The translations under genes and the position numbers were made by a program. The notes under the pieces were generated by a model. It was not told the DNA's origin and did not search any database. It saw nothing but the letters and a program-made list of their open reading frames with translations. From DATAXV01 sp036272915 (lineage in GTDB: Bacteria > Chloroflexota > Dormibacteria > Dormibacterales > Dormibacteraceae), in NCBI GenBank assembly GCA_036272915.1, contig DATAXV010000197.1, positions 3,102 to 67,101 on the forward strand: DNA of 64,000 nucleotides, read 5' to 3'. How positions within the stretch are numbered: the stretch's first letter is position 1; each line of letters opens with the position of its first letter. Positions 18,388 through 27,515 of the stretch are shown one piece after another.

Positions 18388-18912
18388 TCAGCTCTGGCCT
18401 TCGATCACGACTGCGGTGCCGTACGCGATCACCTCGGTGACGCCCTGCGTGATCTCGGTGGCGTCGTAGCGCATGCCGATGACCGCGTTCCCGCCGAGCT
18501 GGGCGGCGTGCTGGATCATGATGTCGTACGCCTCCTGGCGGGAGGCCTCGGCGAGCTCGGTGAAGACCGTGATGTTGCCGCCGGCGATCTGCTGGAAGGC
18601 GGCGCCGAGGTTGCCGACCACGCTACGCGAGCGGACCGTCACACCGCGCACCAGGCCGATATTGCGGGTGATGCGAACGCCGGGCAGGGCGAAGGCCGTG
18701 GTCACCCAGTTGGGCGAGATCGGCGGGGGTCCCTGGGGTGCCTGCGGCGTGTAGTACTGTTGCGGTCCCCCCTGCTGGGGGCCACCCTGCGGCGGCCCGC
18801 CAGGACCTCCCTGGGGCGGCTGGCCGGGGTTGAAGCCGGGCGGCGGCTGCTGGGGCGGCTGGCCCGGGCCGTAGGGCGGCTGCTGGTTGTACGGCGGCGG
18901 TTGCTGGCCCAT
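18388..18912 (-). CDS. YbjQ/UPF0145-family protein with Pro/Gln/Gly-rich N-terminus
   Basis: 174 residues in two parts. Residues 1-70 are low complexity, built from PPQGGP, QQPPPY and PGQPP units. Residues about 72-174 are a YbjQ (DUF74, UPF0145) domain: ALPGVRITRNIGLVRGVTVR, then EAYDIMIQHAAQLGGNAVIGMRYDAT and VIAYGTAVVIE. The bacterial family forms pentamers and its function is unresolved; a putative heavy-metal-binding role has been suggested. The ATG at 18912 is preceded by GCAGGAGACGAC, a good Shine-Dalgarno. It lies 26 bases after the MTA-phosphorylase-family gene, so the two probably form an operon. Confidence 0.8.
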   Translation of the reverse strand: MGQQPPPYNQQPPYGPGQPPQQPPPGFNPGQPPQGGPGGPPQGGPQQGGPQQYYTPQAPQGPPPISPNWVTTAFALPGVRITRNIGLVRGVTVRSRSVVGNLGAAFQQIAGGNITVFTELAEASRQEAYDIMIQHAAQLGGNAVIGMRYDATEITQGVTEVIAYGTAVVIEGQS

Positions 18913-18938
18913 GTCGTCTCCTGCGAATCGTTGGTGAA

Positions 18939-19706
18939 TCAGGGCGCCGCGATCCGCTCGCGGCACCGGCAAGCGGGCAGGTCCTCCTCCCGCAGCGCAT
19001 CGAGTATGGGCGGCAGGAGGCGGCTGCGGACGCGAGCCAGCTGCTGGCGATCCACCCTCCTGTCCCCGCCGACGCCGGCCGCCCATTCGGCGGCGACGGC
19101 GAGGCCGGCGTAGTGCAGTCCGAGCTCGCGCGCGAGGGCGGTCTCGGGACAGGCCGAGTGCCCGACCACGTCGCCCCCGAACTGCCGGAGCATCCGCACC
19201 TCGGCCTTGGTCTCGTTGCGGGCGCCGTTGCGGCAGATGCAGGTGCCGCGGTTGCGCACGGTCAGGCCGCCGGCCTCGGCGCGGGCGGCGAGGAGCTCGG
19301 CCAGCCCCGAGCAGAAGGGTTCGGAGACGTCGGCGGCGACCGCGCCGTTGGGCTCGGCGTCGAGGAACGTGGACGCCGTGCCGGTGAGATCGATGAACTG
19401 ATCGGGCACCATCACCCCGCCCGGCTCCAGCTCCTCGTCGAGGGAGCTGACCGAGTAGGTCGCGACCACCCGGGTCACGCCCAGCAGCGACAGCGCCTTG
19501 AGGTTGGCGCGGTAGTTGACCCGATGCGAGGGCAGGCCGTGATCGGGACCATGGCGGAGGACGACCGCCAGATCTCCCAACTCTCCCTCTCCCAGATGGA
19601 CCTGCGCCTCGCCGAACGGCGTCTCCACCTCAACGGGCCGCACACGCAGCACCTCGGCCAGGCGCTGTACGTCGGTACCGCCGACGATAGCGATCTTGGC
19701 GCTCAC
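18939..19706 (-). CDS. S-methyl-5'-thioadenosine phosphorylase family (PNP/MTAP)
   Basis: 255-residue trimeric-type purine nucleoside phosphorylase that splits nucleosides (MTA, adenosine or inosine) with phosphate. Motifs: IAIVGGTDV at the start, LRHGPDHGLPSHRVNYRAN with the phosphate-binding RHG...H block, NLKALSLLGVTRVVATYSVSSL, DQFIDLT, and the late GHSACPETALARELGLHYAGLAV region. The usual MTAP base-site GMT triad is replaced by SAC (GHSACPE), so the substrate may be another 6-oxo or 6-amino purine. The GTG at 19706 is supported by TACGCT 9 bases upstream. Divergent from trpS. Confidence 0.85.
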   Translation of the reverse strand: MSAKIAIVGGTDVQRLAEVLRVRPVEVETPFGEAQVHLGEGELGDLAVVLRHGPDHGLPSHRVNYRANLKALSLLGVTRVVATYSVSSLDEELEPGGVMVPDQFIDLTGTASTFLDAEPNGAVAADVSEPFCSGLAELLAARAEAGGLTVRNRGTCICRNGARNETKAEVRMLRQFGGDVVGHSACPETALARELGLHYAGLAVAAEWAAGVGGDRRVDRQQLARVRSRLLPPILDALREEDLPACRCRERIAAP

Positions 19707-19715
19707 TTCGGCTCC

Positions 19716-19721
19716 AGCGTA
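19716..19721 (-). promoter_or_regulatory. candidate -10 box of the phosphorylase gene
   Basis: TACGCT on the minus strand, 9 bases before the GTG at 19706. Part of the 87-base divergent region shared with trpS. The gap includes GGAG, so a leadered start cannot be excluded. Confidence 0.3.
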
Positions 19722-19779
19722 GCTTGCTCGGGCTCCACCTCGCACTCGACGTTGCTCGGCCCCGTTCGAACGCTCGGCT

Positions 19780-19785
19780 TATGCT
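19780..19785 (+). promoter_or_regulatory. candidate -10 box, leaderless trpS
   Basis: TATGCT, 8 bases before the GTG of trpS at 19794, with no Shine-Dalgarno (gap CTGCAGCA). No clear -35 at 16-18 bases. Confidence 0.4.
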
Positions 19786-19793
19786 CTGCAGCA

Positions 19794-20783
19794 GTGCGCA
19801 TCTTCTCCGGCATCCAGCCCACCGGGGCCAAGCATTTCGGAAACTACTCCGGGGGCTTCCGCCAGTACGTCAAGACCCAGGAGGAGGGGGACGCCTTCTT
19901 CTGCGTCGTCGACCTCCATTCCATAACCGTCGCCTACGACCCGGCCGACCTGCGCGAGTCGACCCTCGACCTCGCCGCCATGCTCTTCGCCACCGGCCTC
20001 GACCCCAAGCGCTCGACCGTCTTCGTCCAGAGCCACAACCCCCACCACCCGGAGGGCGCCTGGCTGCTCGGAGCCTCCACCTCCTTCGGCGAGCTGCGCC
20101 GCATGACCCAGTTCAAGGACAAGTCGGACCTGCAGGAGTTCGTCTCCTCCGGCCTCTTCACCTACCCGGTGCTGATGGCCGCCGACATCCTCCTCTACCA
20201 GACCGATCTGGTCCCCATCGGGGACGACCAGCGCCAGCACCTGGAGCTGGCGCGCAACATCGCCGAGCGCTTCAACAGCCGCTTCGGCGAGACCTTCCGG
20301 ATGCCCGAGGGCCGCTACCCCGAGGAGGGGGCGCGCGTGATGGACCTGCAGGAGCCGGGCAAGAAGATGTCGACCACGGGCAGCTCGGACATGGGCAAGA
20401 TCCTGATCGCCGACGAGCCCGACACGATCCGCCGGAAGATCAAGAGCGCGGTCACCGACACCGGCCGCGAGGTCAGGCGAGGGGAGGACAAGCCCGGCGT
20501 CAACAACCTCATCGACATCCTCTCCGTCGCCGCCGGCGAGAGCGCCGAGGCGATCGAGGCGCGCTTCGAGGGCAAGGGCTACGGCGCCCTCAAGCAGGAG
20601 GTGGCGGACGCCCTGATCGCCCTCCTCTCACCCATCCGCGAGCGCTACCGGGGACTTCGCGCCGACGCCGGCGAGCTGGAGCGGCTGCTCGCCGAGGGCG
20701 CGCGCAAGGCGACCGAGGCCACGGAGCCGACGCTGCGGGCGATGTACGACCGGATGGGCTTCACCGCGCGCCGCTGGCACTGA
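19794..20783 (+). CDS. trpS: tryptophanyl-tRNA synthetase
   Basis: 329-residue class I aminoacyl-tRNA synthetase that charges tRNA-Trp. The HIGH-like signature is TGAKHFGNY (residues 10-18) and the KMSKS-like loop is KKMSTT (190-195). The AADILLYQTDLVPIGDDQRQH block is the conserved Trp-binding and activation region. Length matches bacterial TrpRS. The GTG start places FSGIQPTG at the very N-terminus, as usual. It is convergent with aceF, 2 bases apart. Together with the trp operon at 37-45 kb the window holds both synthesis and charging of tryptophan; no T-box is seen before either. Confidence 0.96.
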   Translation: MRIFSGIQPTGAKHFGNYSGGFRQYVKTQEEGDAFFCVVDLHSITVAYDPADLRESTLDLAAMLFATGLDPKRSTVFVQSHNPHHPEGAWLLGASTSFGELRRMTQFKDKSDLQEFVSSGLFTYPVLMAADILLYQTDLVPIGDDQRQHLELARNIAERFNSRFGETFRMPEGRYPEEGARVMDLQEPGKKMSTTGSSDMGKILIADEPDTIRRKIKSAVTDTGREVRRGEDKPGVNNLIDILSVAAGESAEAIEARFEGKGYGALKQEVADALIALLSPIRERYRGLRADAGELERLLAEGARKATEATEPTLRAMYDRMGFTARRWH

Positions 20784-20785
20784 CC

Positions 20786-22042
20786 TCAGAGCAGGGCGCG
20801 GCGGACGTCGCCCAGGATCCCGGCCAGGTGGAGGTTGAAGCGGGCGGCGGCGGCGCCGTCCACCACCCGGTGGTCCCAGGAGAGCGACAGGGGCAGGATC
20901 AGGCGGGGCTGGAAGGCGGCGCCGTCCCAGACCGGCCGCACCGCCGCCCGCGACACCCCGAGGATGGCGACCTCGGGGGCGTTGACGATCGGCGTGAAGG
21001 CGGTGCCTCCCACCCCGCCCAGCGAGGAGACGGTGAAGGACCCGCCCTGCATCTCGCTGGGAGCGAGCTCGCCCGCCCTCGCCCTTGCCGCCAGGCGAGC
21101 CAGCTCGCCCGCGATCTCGAGGACCCCCATGCGATCGGCGTCGCGGAGCACGGGCACGACCAGTCCGCGCGGCGTGTCGGCGGCGAAGCCGACGTGGTAG
21201 TAGCGCTTCAGGCAGAGCTCGCCGCCGTCCAGCGAGGCGTTGAAGTCGGGGAAGGCGCGGAGGGTCAGGACCGCCGCCTTGACGACGAAGGCGAGCAGCG
21301 TGACCCTGAGCTCGCCCGCCTGCTCCCGGTTGATCTCCTTTCGGAAGGCCTCGAGGTCGGTGATGTCGGCGTCCTCGTGGCTGGTGACGTGCGGGATCGT
21401 GGTCCAGCTGCGGTGAAGGCGGGCGCCGGACACCTGCTTCAGGCGGGAGAGCGGGCGCCGCTCGACCGGCCCGAAGGCGGCGAAATCGACCTCCGGCGCC
21501 GGCAGCGGCTCGGGCAGGGGCGCCGCCGCCGATCCGTCGTTCAGGGCCTGGCCGATGAAGGCCTGGACGTCGCTCTTGCGGACCCTGCCACCGAGGCCGC
21601 TGCCCTCGACCAGATGGAGGTCGACCCCCAGCTCCCTGGCCATCCGGTGGACGGCGGGGCTGGCCCGCGTCGCCGTCGAAGGTGCGGTCTCCGGCGCCGG
21701 AGCCGCCGGGAAGTCGGCGGCGAGCACGCGCCGCTCCGGCTCCTCGGCGACCTCGTCGACGGACGGTGGGGCGGGCTCGGACGACGCCTCCTCCGGCGGC
21801 GCCTCCTCCGCGCCGCTGCGGATGAGCAGGATGCGCGAGCCCCTGGAGACCAGATCGCCGACGCGGGCCAGGACCTCGACCACGACCCCGGCGGCCGGCG
21901 AGGGGACGTCCATCGTCGCCTTGTCCGACTCCAGCGTGAGCAGCGGCTGCTCGACCTCGACCACGTCGCCGGGGGCGACCAGCACCTCGGCCACGGGGAC
22001 CTCGGTGAACTCGCCGATGTCGGGCAGGCGGACCTCGCTCAC
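20786..22042 (-). CDS. aceF: pyruvate dehydrogenase E2 (dihydrolipoamide acetyltransferase)
   Basis: 418-residue E2 subunit that transfers acetyl groups from lipoamide to CoA. Domain order: one lipoyl domain (1-75) with the lipoylated lysine K41 in ESDKATMDVP; an Ala/Pro/Glu-rich linker; the peripheral subunit-binding domain (about 125-160, ASPAVHRMARELGVDL...GRVRKSDV); and the catalytic domain (about 190-418) with the CAT motif DHRVVDGAAAARF, catalytic His near 391. Only one lipoyl domain is present; E. coli AceF has three. The GTG overlaps the aceE stop (GTGA). No E3 (lpd) gene is in this window. Confidence 0.94.
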   Translation of the reverse strand: MSEVRLPDIGEFTEVPVAEVLVAPGDVVEVEQPLLTLESDKATMDVPSPAAGVVVEVLARVGDLVSRGSRILLIRSGAEEAPPEEASSEPAPPSVDEVAEEPERRVLAADFPAAPAPETAPSTATRASPAVHRMARELGVDLHLVEGSGLGGRVRKSDVQAFIGQALNDGSAAAPLPEPLPAPEVDFAAFGPVERRPLSRLKQVSGARLHRSWTTIPHVTSHEDADITDLEAFRKEINREQAGELRVTLLAFVVKAAVLTLRAFPDFNASLDGGELCLKRYYHVGFAADTPRGLVVPVLRDADRMGVLEIAGELARLAARARAGELAPSEMQGGSFTVSSLGGVGGTAFTPIVNAPEVAILGVSRAAVRPVWDGAAFQPRLILPLSLSWDHRVVDGAAAARFNLHLAGILGDVRRALL

Positions 22043-24744
22043 CGGGTCCACGGCGGCGCGGCCTCCACGTCGACGCCGTAGCGCTCGATGGCGGCGGCGA
22101 CGGTCGAGCGGGGCAGATCGCCCGCCGCCGCGGCGGCGGCCAGCGTGGCGACGGTGACCTGGGCCCGGTCGACCTCGAAGAAGGAGCGGAGGCCGGCCCT
22201 GGTGTCGCTGCGCCCGAAGCCGTCGGTGCCCAGCGCGGTGAGCCGGTCGACGGTCGACGCGATCAGCTGCGGATAGGCCCGCACGTAGTCGCTGGCGGCG
22301 ATGACCGGAGTGGCGCGCCCCAGCCGCCGCTCGACGAAGCTCCTGCGCTCCGGCAGGTCGGGGTGGAGCCGGTTCCAGCGCTCGCACTCGGCCGCCTCGC
22401 GGGCCAGCTCCGAATAGCTGGTGACGCTCCAGACCCGGGAGGCGACGCCCCAGTCCTCGGCCAGCATCCGGGCCGCCGCCAGCACCTCGCCGAGGATCGC
22501 CCCGGAGCCGAGCAGGTTGGCCCGCGCCGGTCCGTCGCCCGGTTCCCCGACCAGATGCATGCCGCGCACGATGTCGGCCTCGGAGCCCGGCGGGAGCGAG
22601 GGCTGGGCGTAGTTCTCGTTGGTGACGGTGACGTAGTAGAAGACGTCGCGCTGCCGCTCCATCATCTCCCGGGCGCCGTGGTCGAGGATCACCGCCACCT
22701 CGTAGGCGTAGGCGGGGTCGTAGGCCCGGCAGGTCGGGATCGTGGCGGCGATGACATGGCTGGTGCCGTCCTGGTGCTGCAGTCCCTCGCCGCTGAGCGT
22801 GGTCCGCCCCGAGGTGGCGCCGAAGAGGAAGCCGCGGGTCCGCTGGTCGGCCGCCGCCCAGATCAGGTCGCCCACCCGCTGGAACCCGAACATCGAATAG
22901 AAGAAGTAGACGGGCAGCATGGGGACGCCGTGAGCGCTGTAGGAGGTCCCGGCGGCGACCCAGGAGGAGAGGGCGCCTGCCTCGGAGATGCCCTCCTCGA
23001 GGAGCTGGCCGTCGCGAGCCTCCCGGTAGTAGAGCATCGAGCCGGCGTCCTCGGGCTCATAGAGCTGGCCGACGGCCGAATAGATGCCGACCTGGCGGAA
23101 GAGGTTGGCCATGCCGAAGGTCCGCGCCTCGTCGGCGACGATGGGGACCACCCGGGGGCCCAGCACACGGTCCTTGAGCAGGTTGCCCAGGGCCCGGACC
23201 GCCGCCACCGTGGTCGACATCGACTTGCCCTCCGCCTCCAGGGCGAAGCGCGCGTAGCTGTCGAGCGCGGGCACCGCGACCGGCGGCGCCTGCTCGCGCC
23301 GCGCCGGCACGGCGCCGCCGAGGGCCCGGCGGCGCTCCCGGATGTAGGTCAGCTCGGGTCCGTCCTCGGCCGGCCGCAGGAAGCGGAGCTCGGCGACCTC
23401 CTCGTCGTCGAGGGGGAGGCCGAAGCGGTCGCGGAACTCGAGCAGCGCGTCGACGTCGAGCTTCTTCTGCTGGTGGGTGGTCATCCGCGACTCGCCGGCG
23501 CGGCCCATGCCGTAGCCCTTCTTGGTCGCGGCCAGGATCACCGTCGGCCGGCCGCGGTGGTCGGCGGCGGCCCGGAGGGCGGCGTGGAGCTTGCGGGTAT
23601 CGTGGCCGCCGCGCCGCAGCGCGTCGATCTCATCGGCGGTCATGTGCGCGACCAGCGCCCTGAGCTCGGGGTCGCGGTCGAAGAAGCGCTCCCGGTTGAA
23701 GGCGCCGTCGTTGGCGCCCAGCATCTGCAGCTCGCCGTCGACCATGGTCGCGAAGCGGCGTACCAGCGCACCCTTGGCGTCCTGGGCGAAGAGCAGGTCC
23801 CAGTTGCTGCCCCAGAGGACCTTGATCACGTTCCAGCCGGCGCCGCTGAAGAGGGCCTCCAGCTCGTCCACGATGCGCCCGTTGCCGCGGACTGGGCCGT
23901 CCAGCCGCTGCAGGTTGCAGTTGAGGACGAAGGTGACGTTGTCGAGCCGCTCGCGCCCGGCCACGGCGACCGCGGCCAGCGATTCCGGCTCGTCCATCTC
24001 GCCGTCGCCGAAGATGCCCCAGACCCGCCTGCCCTCGGTGTCGGCCAGGCCGCGGTCCTGCAGGTAGCGCATGAAGCGCCCGTGGTGGACGGCGGTGATC
24101 GGGCCCAGGCCCATCGAGCCGGTGGGGAACTGCCAGAACGACGGCATCAGCCAGGGGTGGCAGTAGGAGCTGAGGCCGGCCCCGCCGATCTCGCGGCGGA
24201 AGTTGCCCAGCTGCTCGTCGGAGAGGCGCCCCTCCAGGTAGGCCCTGGCGTAGACGCCGGGCGCGGAGTGGGGCTGGAAGAAGACCAGATCCCCGCCCCC
24301 CGGTGCCTCCTCGCCGCGGAAGAAGTGGTTGAACCCGACCTCGAAGATCTCCGCCCCCGAGGCGTAGCTGGCGATGTGGCCGCCGAGCTCGCCGAAGGCC
24401 TTGTTGGCCCGGATGACCATGGCCAGCGCGTTCCAGCGGACGATCGAGGTGATCCTGTGCTCCAGCACCTCGTCGCCCGGATAGGGCGGCTGGCGCTCGA
24501 CCGGGATCGTGTTCTGGTAGGCGGAGCCGGGCGGCGTGTGCGCGGGGAGGCCGAGCTCCCGGGCGCGGTTCTCGAGCGCGCTGAGGAGGAAGCGCCCCCG
24601 CTCGCGGCCGGACTCGCCGACCACGGCGGCCAGGGACTCCAGCCAGTCGGCGGTCTCCTCGGGATCGGAGTCGATCCCCCCTCCTTCGATCGGTGCGACG
24701 CCGCCGGACCAGTGCTCGCCGCCACCCTTCCTGGCCTGGGCCAC
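22039..24744 (-). CDS. aceE: pyruvate dehydrogenase E1, homodimeric type
   Basis: 901-residue thiamine-diphosphate enzyme that decarboxylates pyruvate and feeds acetyl groups to E2; the first enzyme of the complex. Length and motifs fit the homodimeric AceE class, not the alpha/beta type: TPYxNTI-like AYQNTIPVERQPPYPGD near residue 80, the ThDP motif GDGEMDEPES...NCNLQ, GYGMGRAGE, and the late FYYVTVTNENYAQP. The GTG at 24744 has TAGAGT 6 bases upstream and no Shine-Dalgarno. Divergent from an Lrp/AsnC gene, which may regulate it. Confidence 0.95.
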   Translation of the reverse strand: MAQARKGGGEHWSGGVAPIEGGGIDSDPEETADWLESLAAVVGESGRERGRFLLSALENRARELGLPAHTPPGSAYQNTIPVERQPPYPGDEVLEHRITSIVRWNALAMVIRANKAFGELGGHIASYASGAEIFEVGFNHFFRGEEAPGGGDLVFFQPHSAPGVYARAYLEGRLSDEQLGNFRREIGGAGLSSYCHPWLMPSFWQFPTGSMGLGPITAVHHGRFMRYLQDRGLADTEGRRVWGIFGDGEMDEPESLAAVAVAGRERLDNVTFVLNCNLQRLDGPVRGNGRIVDELEALFSGAGWNVIKVLWGSNWDLLFAQDAKGALVRRFATMVDGELQMLGANDGAFNRERFFDRDPELRALVAHMTADEIDALRRGGHDTRKLHAALRAAADHRGRPTVILAATKKGYGMGRAGESRMTTHQQKKLDVDALLEFRDRFGLPLDDEEVAELRFLRPAEDGPELTYIRERRRALGGAVPARREQAPPVAVPALDSYARFALEAEGKSMSTTVAAVRALGNLLKDRVLGPRVVPIVADEARTFGMANLFRQVGIYSAVGQLYEPEDAGSMLYYREARDGQLLEEGISEAGALSSWVAAGTSYSAHGVPMLPVYFFYSMFGFQRVGDLIWAAADQRTRGFLFGATSGRTTLSGEGLQHQDGTSHVIAATIPTCRAYDPAYAYEVAVILDHGAREMMERQRDVFYYVTVTNENYAQPSLPPGSEADIVRGMHLVGEPGDGPARANLLGSGAILGEVLAAARMLAEDWGVASRVWSVTSYSELAREAAECERWNRLHPDLPERRSFVERRLGRATPVIAASDYVRAYPQLIASTVDRLTALGTDGFGRSDTRAGLRSFFEVDRAQVTVATLAAAAAAGDLPRSTVAAAIERYGVDVEAAPPWTR

Positions 24745-24750
24745 AGGGTG

Positions 24751-24756
24751 ACTCTA
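24751..24756 (-). promoter_or_regulatory. candidate -10 box, leaderless aceE
   Basis: TAGAGT on the minus strand, 6 bases before the GTG of aceE. The rest of the 105-base divergent region up to the Lrp gene is relatively AT-rich around 24770-24800 and could hold Lrp sites, but I see no clear palindrome. Confidence 0.45.
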
Positions 24757-24849
24757 CCTCGAATCCCCGCCGATTTCATGCCGTTCATTCCGGCCAGCAG
24801 GGGTTTTCGCAGCACAACGTGCCGTGATCGGTCCTATCGTTGGAGACAA

Positions 24850-25446
24850 ATGCCGGGAGCAAACCTCGACGAGACGGACCTCCGCATCCTGGAGCACCTC
24901 CAGGCCAACGCCAAGCTCTCCAACGTCGGCCTGGCCAGGCGCGTCAACCTCTCCCCCTCCCCGTGCCTGGCCCGCGTGCGCGCGATGGAGCGGGCGGACG
25001 TGATCGACCGCTATGTGACCCTGGTCAACCCGAGGACGGTGGGCCTCAGCGTCAACGTCTTCATCCAGGTCACGCTGGAGAAGCAGATCGCGTCCTCTCT
25101 GGAGACCTTCGAGGCCGCGGTGCACGACCGCCCCGAGGTCATGGAATGCTACCTGATGACCGGGGACGCGGACTACCTGCTCCGAGTAGTGGTCCCCGAC
25201 GTGCAGGCGCTGGAGCGCTTCATCCTCGAGGGCCTGACGACGGTGCCGGGAATCGCCAACATCCGGTCCAGCTTCGCCCTCAAGCAGGTCAAGTTCGAGA
25301 CCTCGCTCCCCCTCCGGAGCACCGGTTTGGGCTCGCCGGCGGCGCGCGGAGGGGACGAGGTCTCAGGGCCGGTTCAGGAGGCGGCGCCCGCCTCCCGCTC
25401 GCGGCTGATGCCGGCCTCCTCGAAGGCGCGGGAGACGACGCGGTAG
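24850..25446 (+). CDS. Lrp/AsnC-family transcriptional regulator
   Basis: 198 residues. The N-terminal winged HTH is complete (DETDLRILEHLQANAKLSN, then ARRVNLSPSPCLARVRAME as recognition region), and a C-terminal RAM/effector domain follows (VNVFIQVTLEK, VMECYLMTGDADYLLRVVVPD, IANIRSSFALKQVK). A normal Lrp would end near residue 160, around LPLRST. Here about 38 extra residues follow (GLGSPAARGGDEVSG...), and their codons overlap the end of the convergent isomerase gene by 73 bases. The start follows GGAGACAA. Divergence from aceE suggests control of pyruvate dehydrogenase by an amino acid signal; that is inference. Confidence 0.9.
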   Translation: MPGANLDETDLRILEHLQANAKLSNVGLARRVNLSPSPCLARVRAMERADVIDRYVTLVNPRTVGLSVNVFIQVTLEKQIASSLETFEAAVHDRPEVMECYLMTGDADYLLRVVVPDVQALERFILEGLTTVPGIANIRSSFALKQVKFETSLPLRSTGLGSPAARGGDEVSGPVQEAAPASRSRLMPASSKARETTR

Positions 25447-26237
25447 GACTGGGTCGCCGCGGCCAGGGCGTCGTAGTCGGGGCGCCGCTGGACCATGACC
25501 GAGATCTCGATCGTGATGAAGCCGTCGTAGCCGGCCCGCTCCATCGCCCGCAGGTAGCGGACGTAGTCCATGTCGCCCTCGCCCGGGATCAGGAACTGGT
25601 AGTCGGGCTCGACGCCGCGCTCGTCCTTGATGTGCGTGTGGCCGCTGATCGGCGCCAGCTGGGCGACCACCTCCTCCATGTCCAGCCCCTCGACGTTGAA
25701 GTGGCTGATGTCGAAGTGGATCCCGAAGGCCGGCGAGTTGACCTGCTCGACCAGCCAGATCACCTGATCGGGCAGGTGGAGGGCGCCGCCGACGTGCGGC
25801 TCGGCGGTGGCCTTGACGCCGATCGAGGCGGCGTGCTCGGCGAACCTGCCGTAGTAGTCGACGAGCTCGTCCTTGCGCGTGTCCCACTCGTCCTTGCGGC
25901 CGCCGGAGACGGTGCTGACGGTCAGCTGCTGGCCGGGGCGCTGCAGCTCGGCGGCGAGGTCGAGGTAGCTCCGGTAGGTGTCGAGTTCGCGCTCGATCTG
26001 CTCCCGATCCTCGCCGAGCAGGTGGACGTTGCCGCTGAGCCCGCAGAGGGCGATCCCGTGGTCGTCGTAGAGGCGCCGGATCCGGCGCCTCTCGGCCGCG
26101 TCGAGGTGGGCGGCGTCCGTGGGCCAGGGCGGCTGGACGGTGAGCTCCAGGCCGTCGAAGCCGAGAGCGGCGCAGTGGGCGACGGCCTCGTCGATGCCGA
26201 CCTTCTGCATACCCCAGGTGCTGTAGGCGAGCTGCAT
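25374..26237 (-). CDS. sugar phosphate isomerase/epimerase (AP-endonuclease-2-like TIM barrel)
   Basis: 287-residue TIM-barrel protein of the IolE/hydroxypyruvate-isomerase-like group. It starts AYSTWGMQKVGIDEAV and has GFDGLELTVQPPW, metal-ligand candidates in TAEPHVGG, FDISHFNVEG and SGHTHIKDERG, and IEISV near the end. These enzymes isomerise or epimerise sugars, inositol derivatives or keto-acids with Mn or Mg. It follows the Gfo/Idh/MocA gene by 15 bases, so the pair probably oxidises and isomerises one sugar or inositol. The 3' end overlaps the tail of the convergent Lrp gene. Confidence 0.87.
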   Translation of the reverse strand: MQLAYSTWGMQKVGIDEAVAHCAALGFDGLELTVQPPWPTDAAHLDAAERRRIRRLYDDHGIALCGLSGNVHLLGEDREQIERELDTYRSYLDLAAELQRPGQQLTVSTVSGGRKDEWDTRKDELVDYYGRFAEHAASIGVKATAEPHVGGALHLPDQVIWLVEQVNSPAFGIHFDISHFNVEGLDMEEVVAQLAPISGHTHIKDERGVEPDYQFLIPGEGDMDYVRYLRAMERAGYDGFITIEISVMVQRRPDYDALAAATQSYRVVSRAFEEAGISREREAGAAS

Positions 26238-26252
26238 CTCCTGTCCTCCTCC

Positions 26253-27515
26253 TCAGCGGGCCGCCAGGCCCAGCTGCATGTCGATCTCACGCTGATAGCC
26301 GTCGAGCCCGCCCTCCCGGACCTCGGCCACGGTCACCTGCCGGCCCGCCCGGGCCGATTCGAAGAGGGCGTAGACGAGGGCCACGTCGCGCAGAGCGGTG
26401 GCCCCGTCCACCTCTGGCGCCACACCCTCGCGCACGCAGGCGGCGAACTCCTGGTACTCGAGGCCGATCAGCTTGCGGTCGGTGGTCTCGAAGTCGAAGC
26501 CGTACCGCCAGGGACGGTCGGCGCCGAAGAGCGACGCGGCGACCTCGTCCAGCTGGTAGCCGGGGGCGAACTCGAGCAGGCGCTCGTCGCCGACGTCGGT
26601 GCCGTCGTCGAGGATCAGCCGCGGAGGCCGGCCGTTGCGGTCGCCGGGAGCCTCGATCGACCCGCGGGTGCCGAACACCTTACGGGCGTGGAAGGGGAGG
26701 CCGTGGCCGGCGTGGTGGTCGATCCACTGGCCGAGCGCCCCGGAGGCGAACTCGAGCAGGCCGAAGATGGCGTCCTCGCCGTCCGCGTCCATGACCTCGG
26801 GCATGTCCTGGGCCCAGCGCTCGTAAAAGCCTCCCGGCCCGGCCGTCTGGCGGCGGTGGCGGCGCGGCTCGAAGATCCGGATCTGGCCCGACGCCCGCTC
26901 CACCGGGCCGAAGTAGTACTGGAGGATGTCGGCGCTGTGGACGCCGGCGTCGAGAGGCAGGACGCCGCCCATCTTGAGGTGGCGCCAGGGGGTGATGGTG
27001 ATGGCGTCGCCGCCGGCCACCCCGGCCTCGAGGATGAACTGCGGATCGCCGATGGCGCCGCCGTCGATCAGAGCACGGACCAGGCGGTTCATCGGGTCGC
27101 GCCGGAAGTTCTCGGCCACGGAGAGCACCCGCCCCCTGCGGTCCGCCGCCTCGATGACCCGATGACACCCCCGGATCGTCAGCGCCAGCGGCTTCTCGCA
27201 GAGGACGTGCAGGCCGAGATCGAACAGCTGCGGCGCCACCTCGTGGTGGGAGCGGGTGTCCGTGGTGCAGTCGGCGGCCTCCAGGCCGGAGACCCGCGCG
27301 ACCATCGTCTCGGCGTCGCCGAACACCTCCGGCCGGGCGCGGAGCAGCTGCTCCGCCTCCGCGGCCAGGAACTCGGCGTTGTCGAGCCGCGGATCGCAGA
27401 CCGCGACCAGCTCCACGTCCCGGCGGCCGCCGCGCCGCAGCTCGCCGAGCCCGGCCAGATGCCGGCGGCCCATCCCCCCGCAGCCGACGATGGCGAGCCG
27501 GAGCGGCTCGGTCAT
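26253..27515 (-). CDS. Gfo/Idh/MocA-family oxidoreductase
   Basis: 420-residue NAD(P)-dependent oxidoreductase. The N-terminal Rossmann motif is AIVGCGGMGRRHLAG (GxGxxG). The family lysine signature CEKPLALTIRGCHRV follows, with FRRDPMNR in the catalytic helix region and an alpha/beta C-terminal domain. Members oxidise sugars, inositols or their derivatives. Downstream lies the TIM-barrel isomerase on the same strand. The 163 bases upstream (27516-27678) contain no gene that I can recognise. Confidence 0.88.
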   Translation of the reverse strand: MTEPLRLAIVGCGGMGRRHLAGLGELRRGGRRDVELVAVCDPRLDNAEFLAAEAEQLLRARPEVFGDAETMVARVSGLEAADCTTDTRSHHEVAPQLFDLGLHVLCEKPLALTIRGCHRVIEAADRRGRVLSVAENFRRDPMNRLVRALIDGGAIGDPQFILEAGVAGGDAITITPWRHLKMGGVLPLDAGVHSADILQYYFGPVERASGQIRIFEPRRHRRQTAGPGGFYERWAQDMPEVMDADGEDAIFGLLEFASGALGQWIDHHAGHGLPFHARKVFGTRGSIEAPGDRNGRPPRLILDDGTDVGDERLLEFAPGYQLDEVAASLFGADRPWRYGFDFETTDRKLIGLEYQEFAACVREGVAPEVDGATALRDVALVYALFESARAGRQVTVAEVREGGLDGYQREIDMQLGLAAR

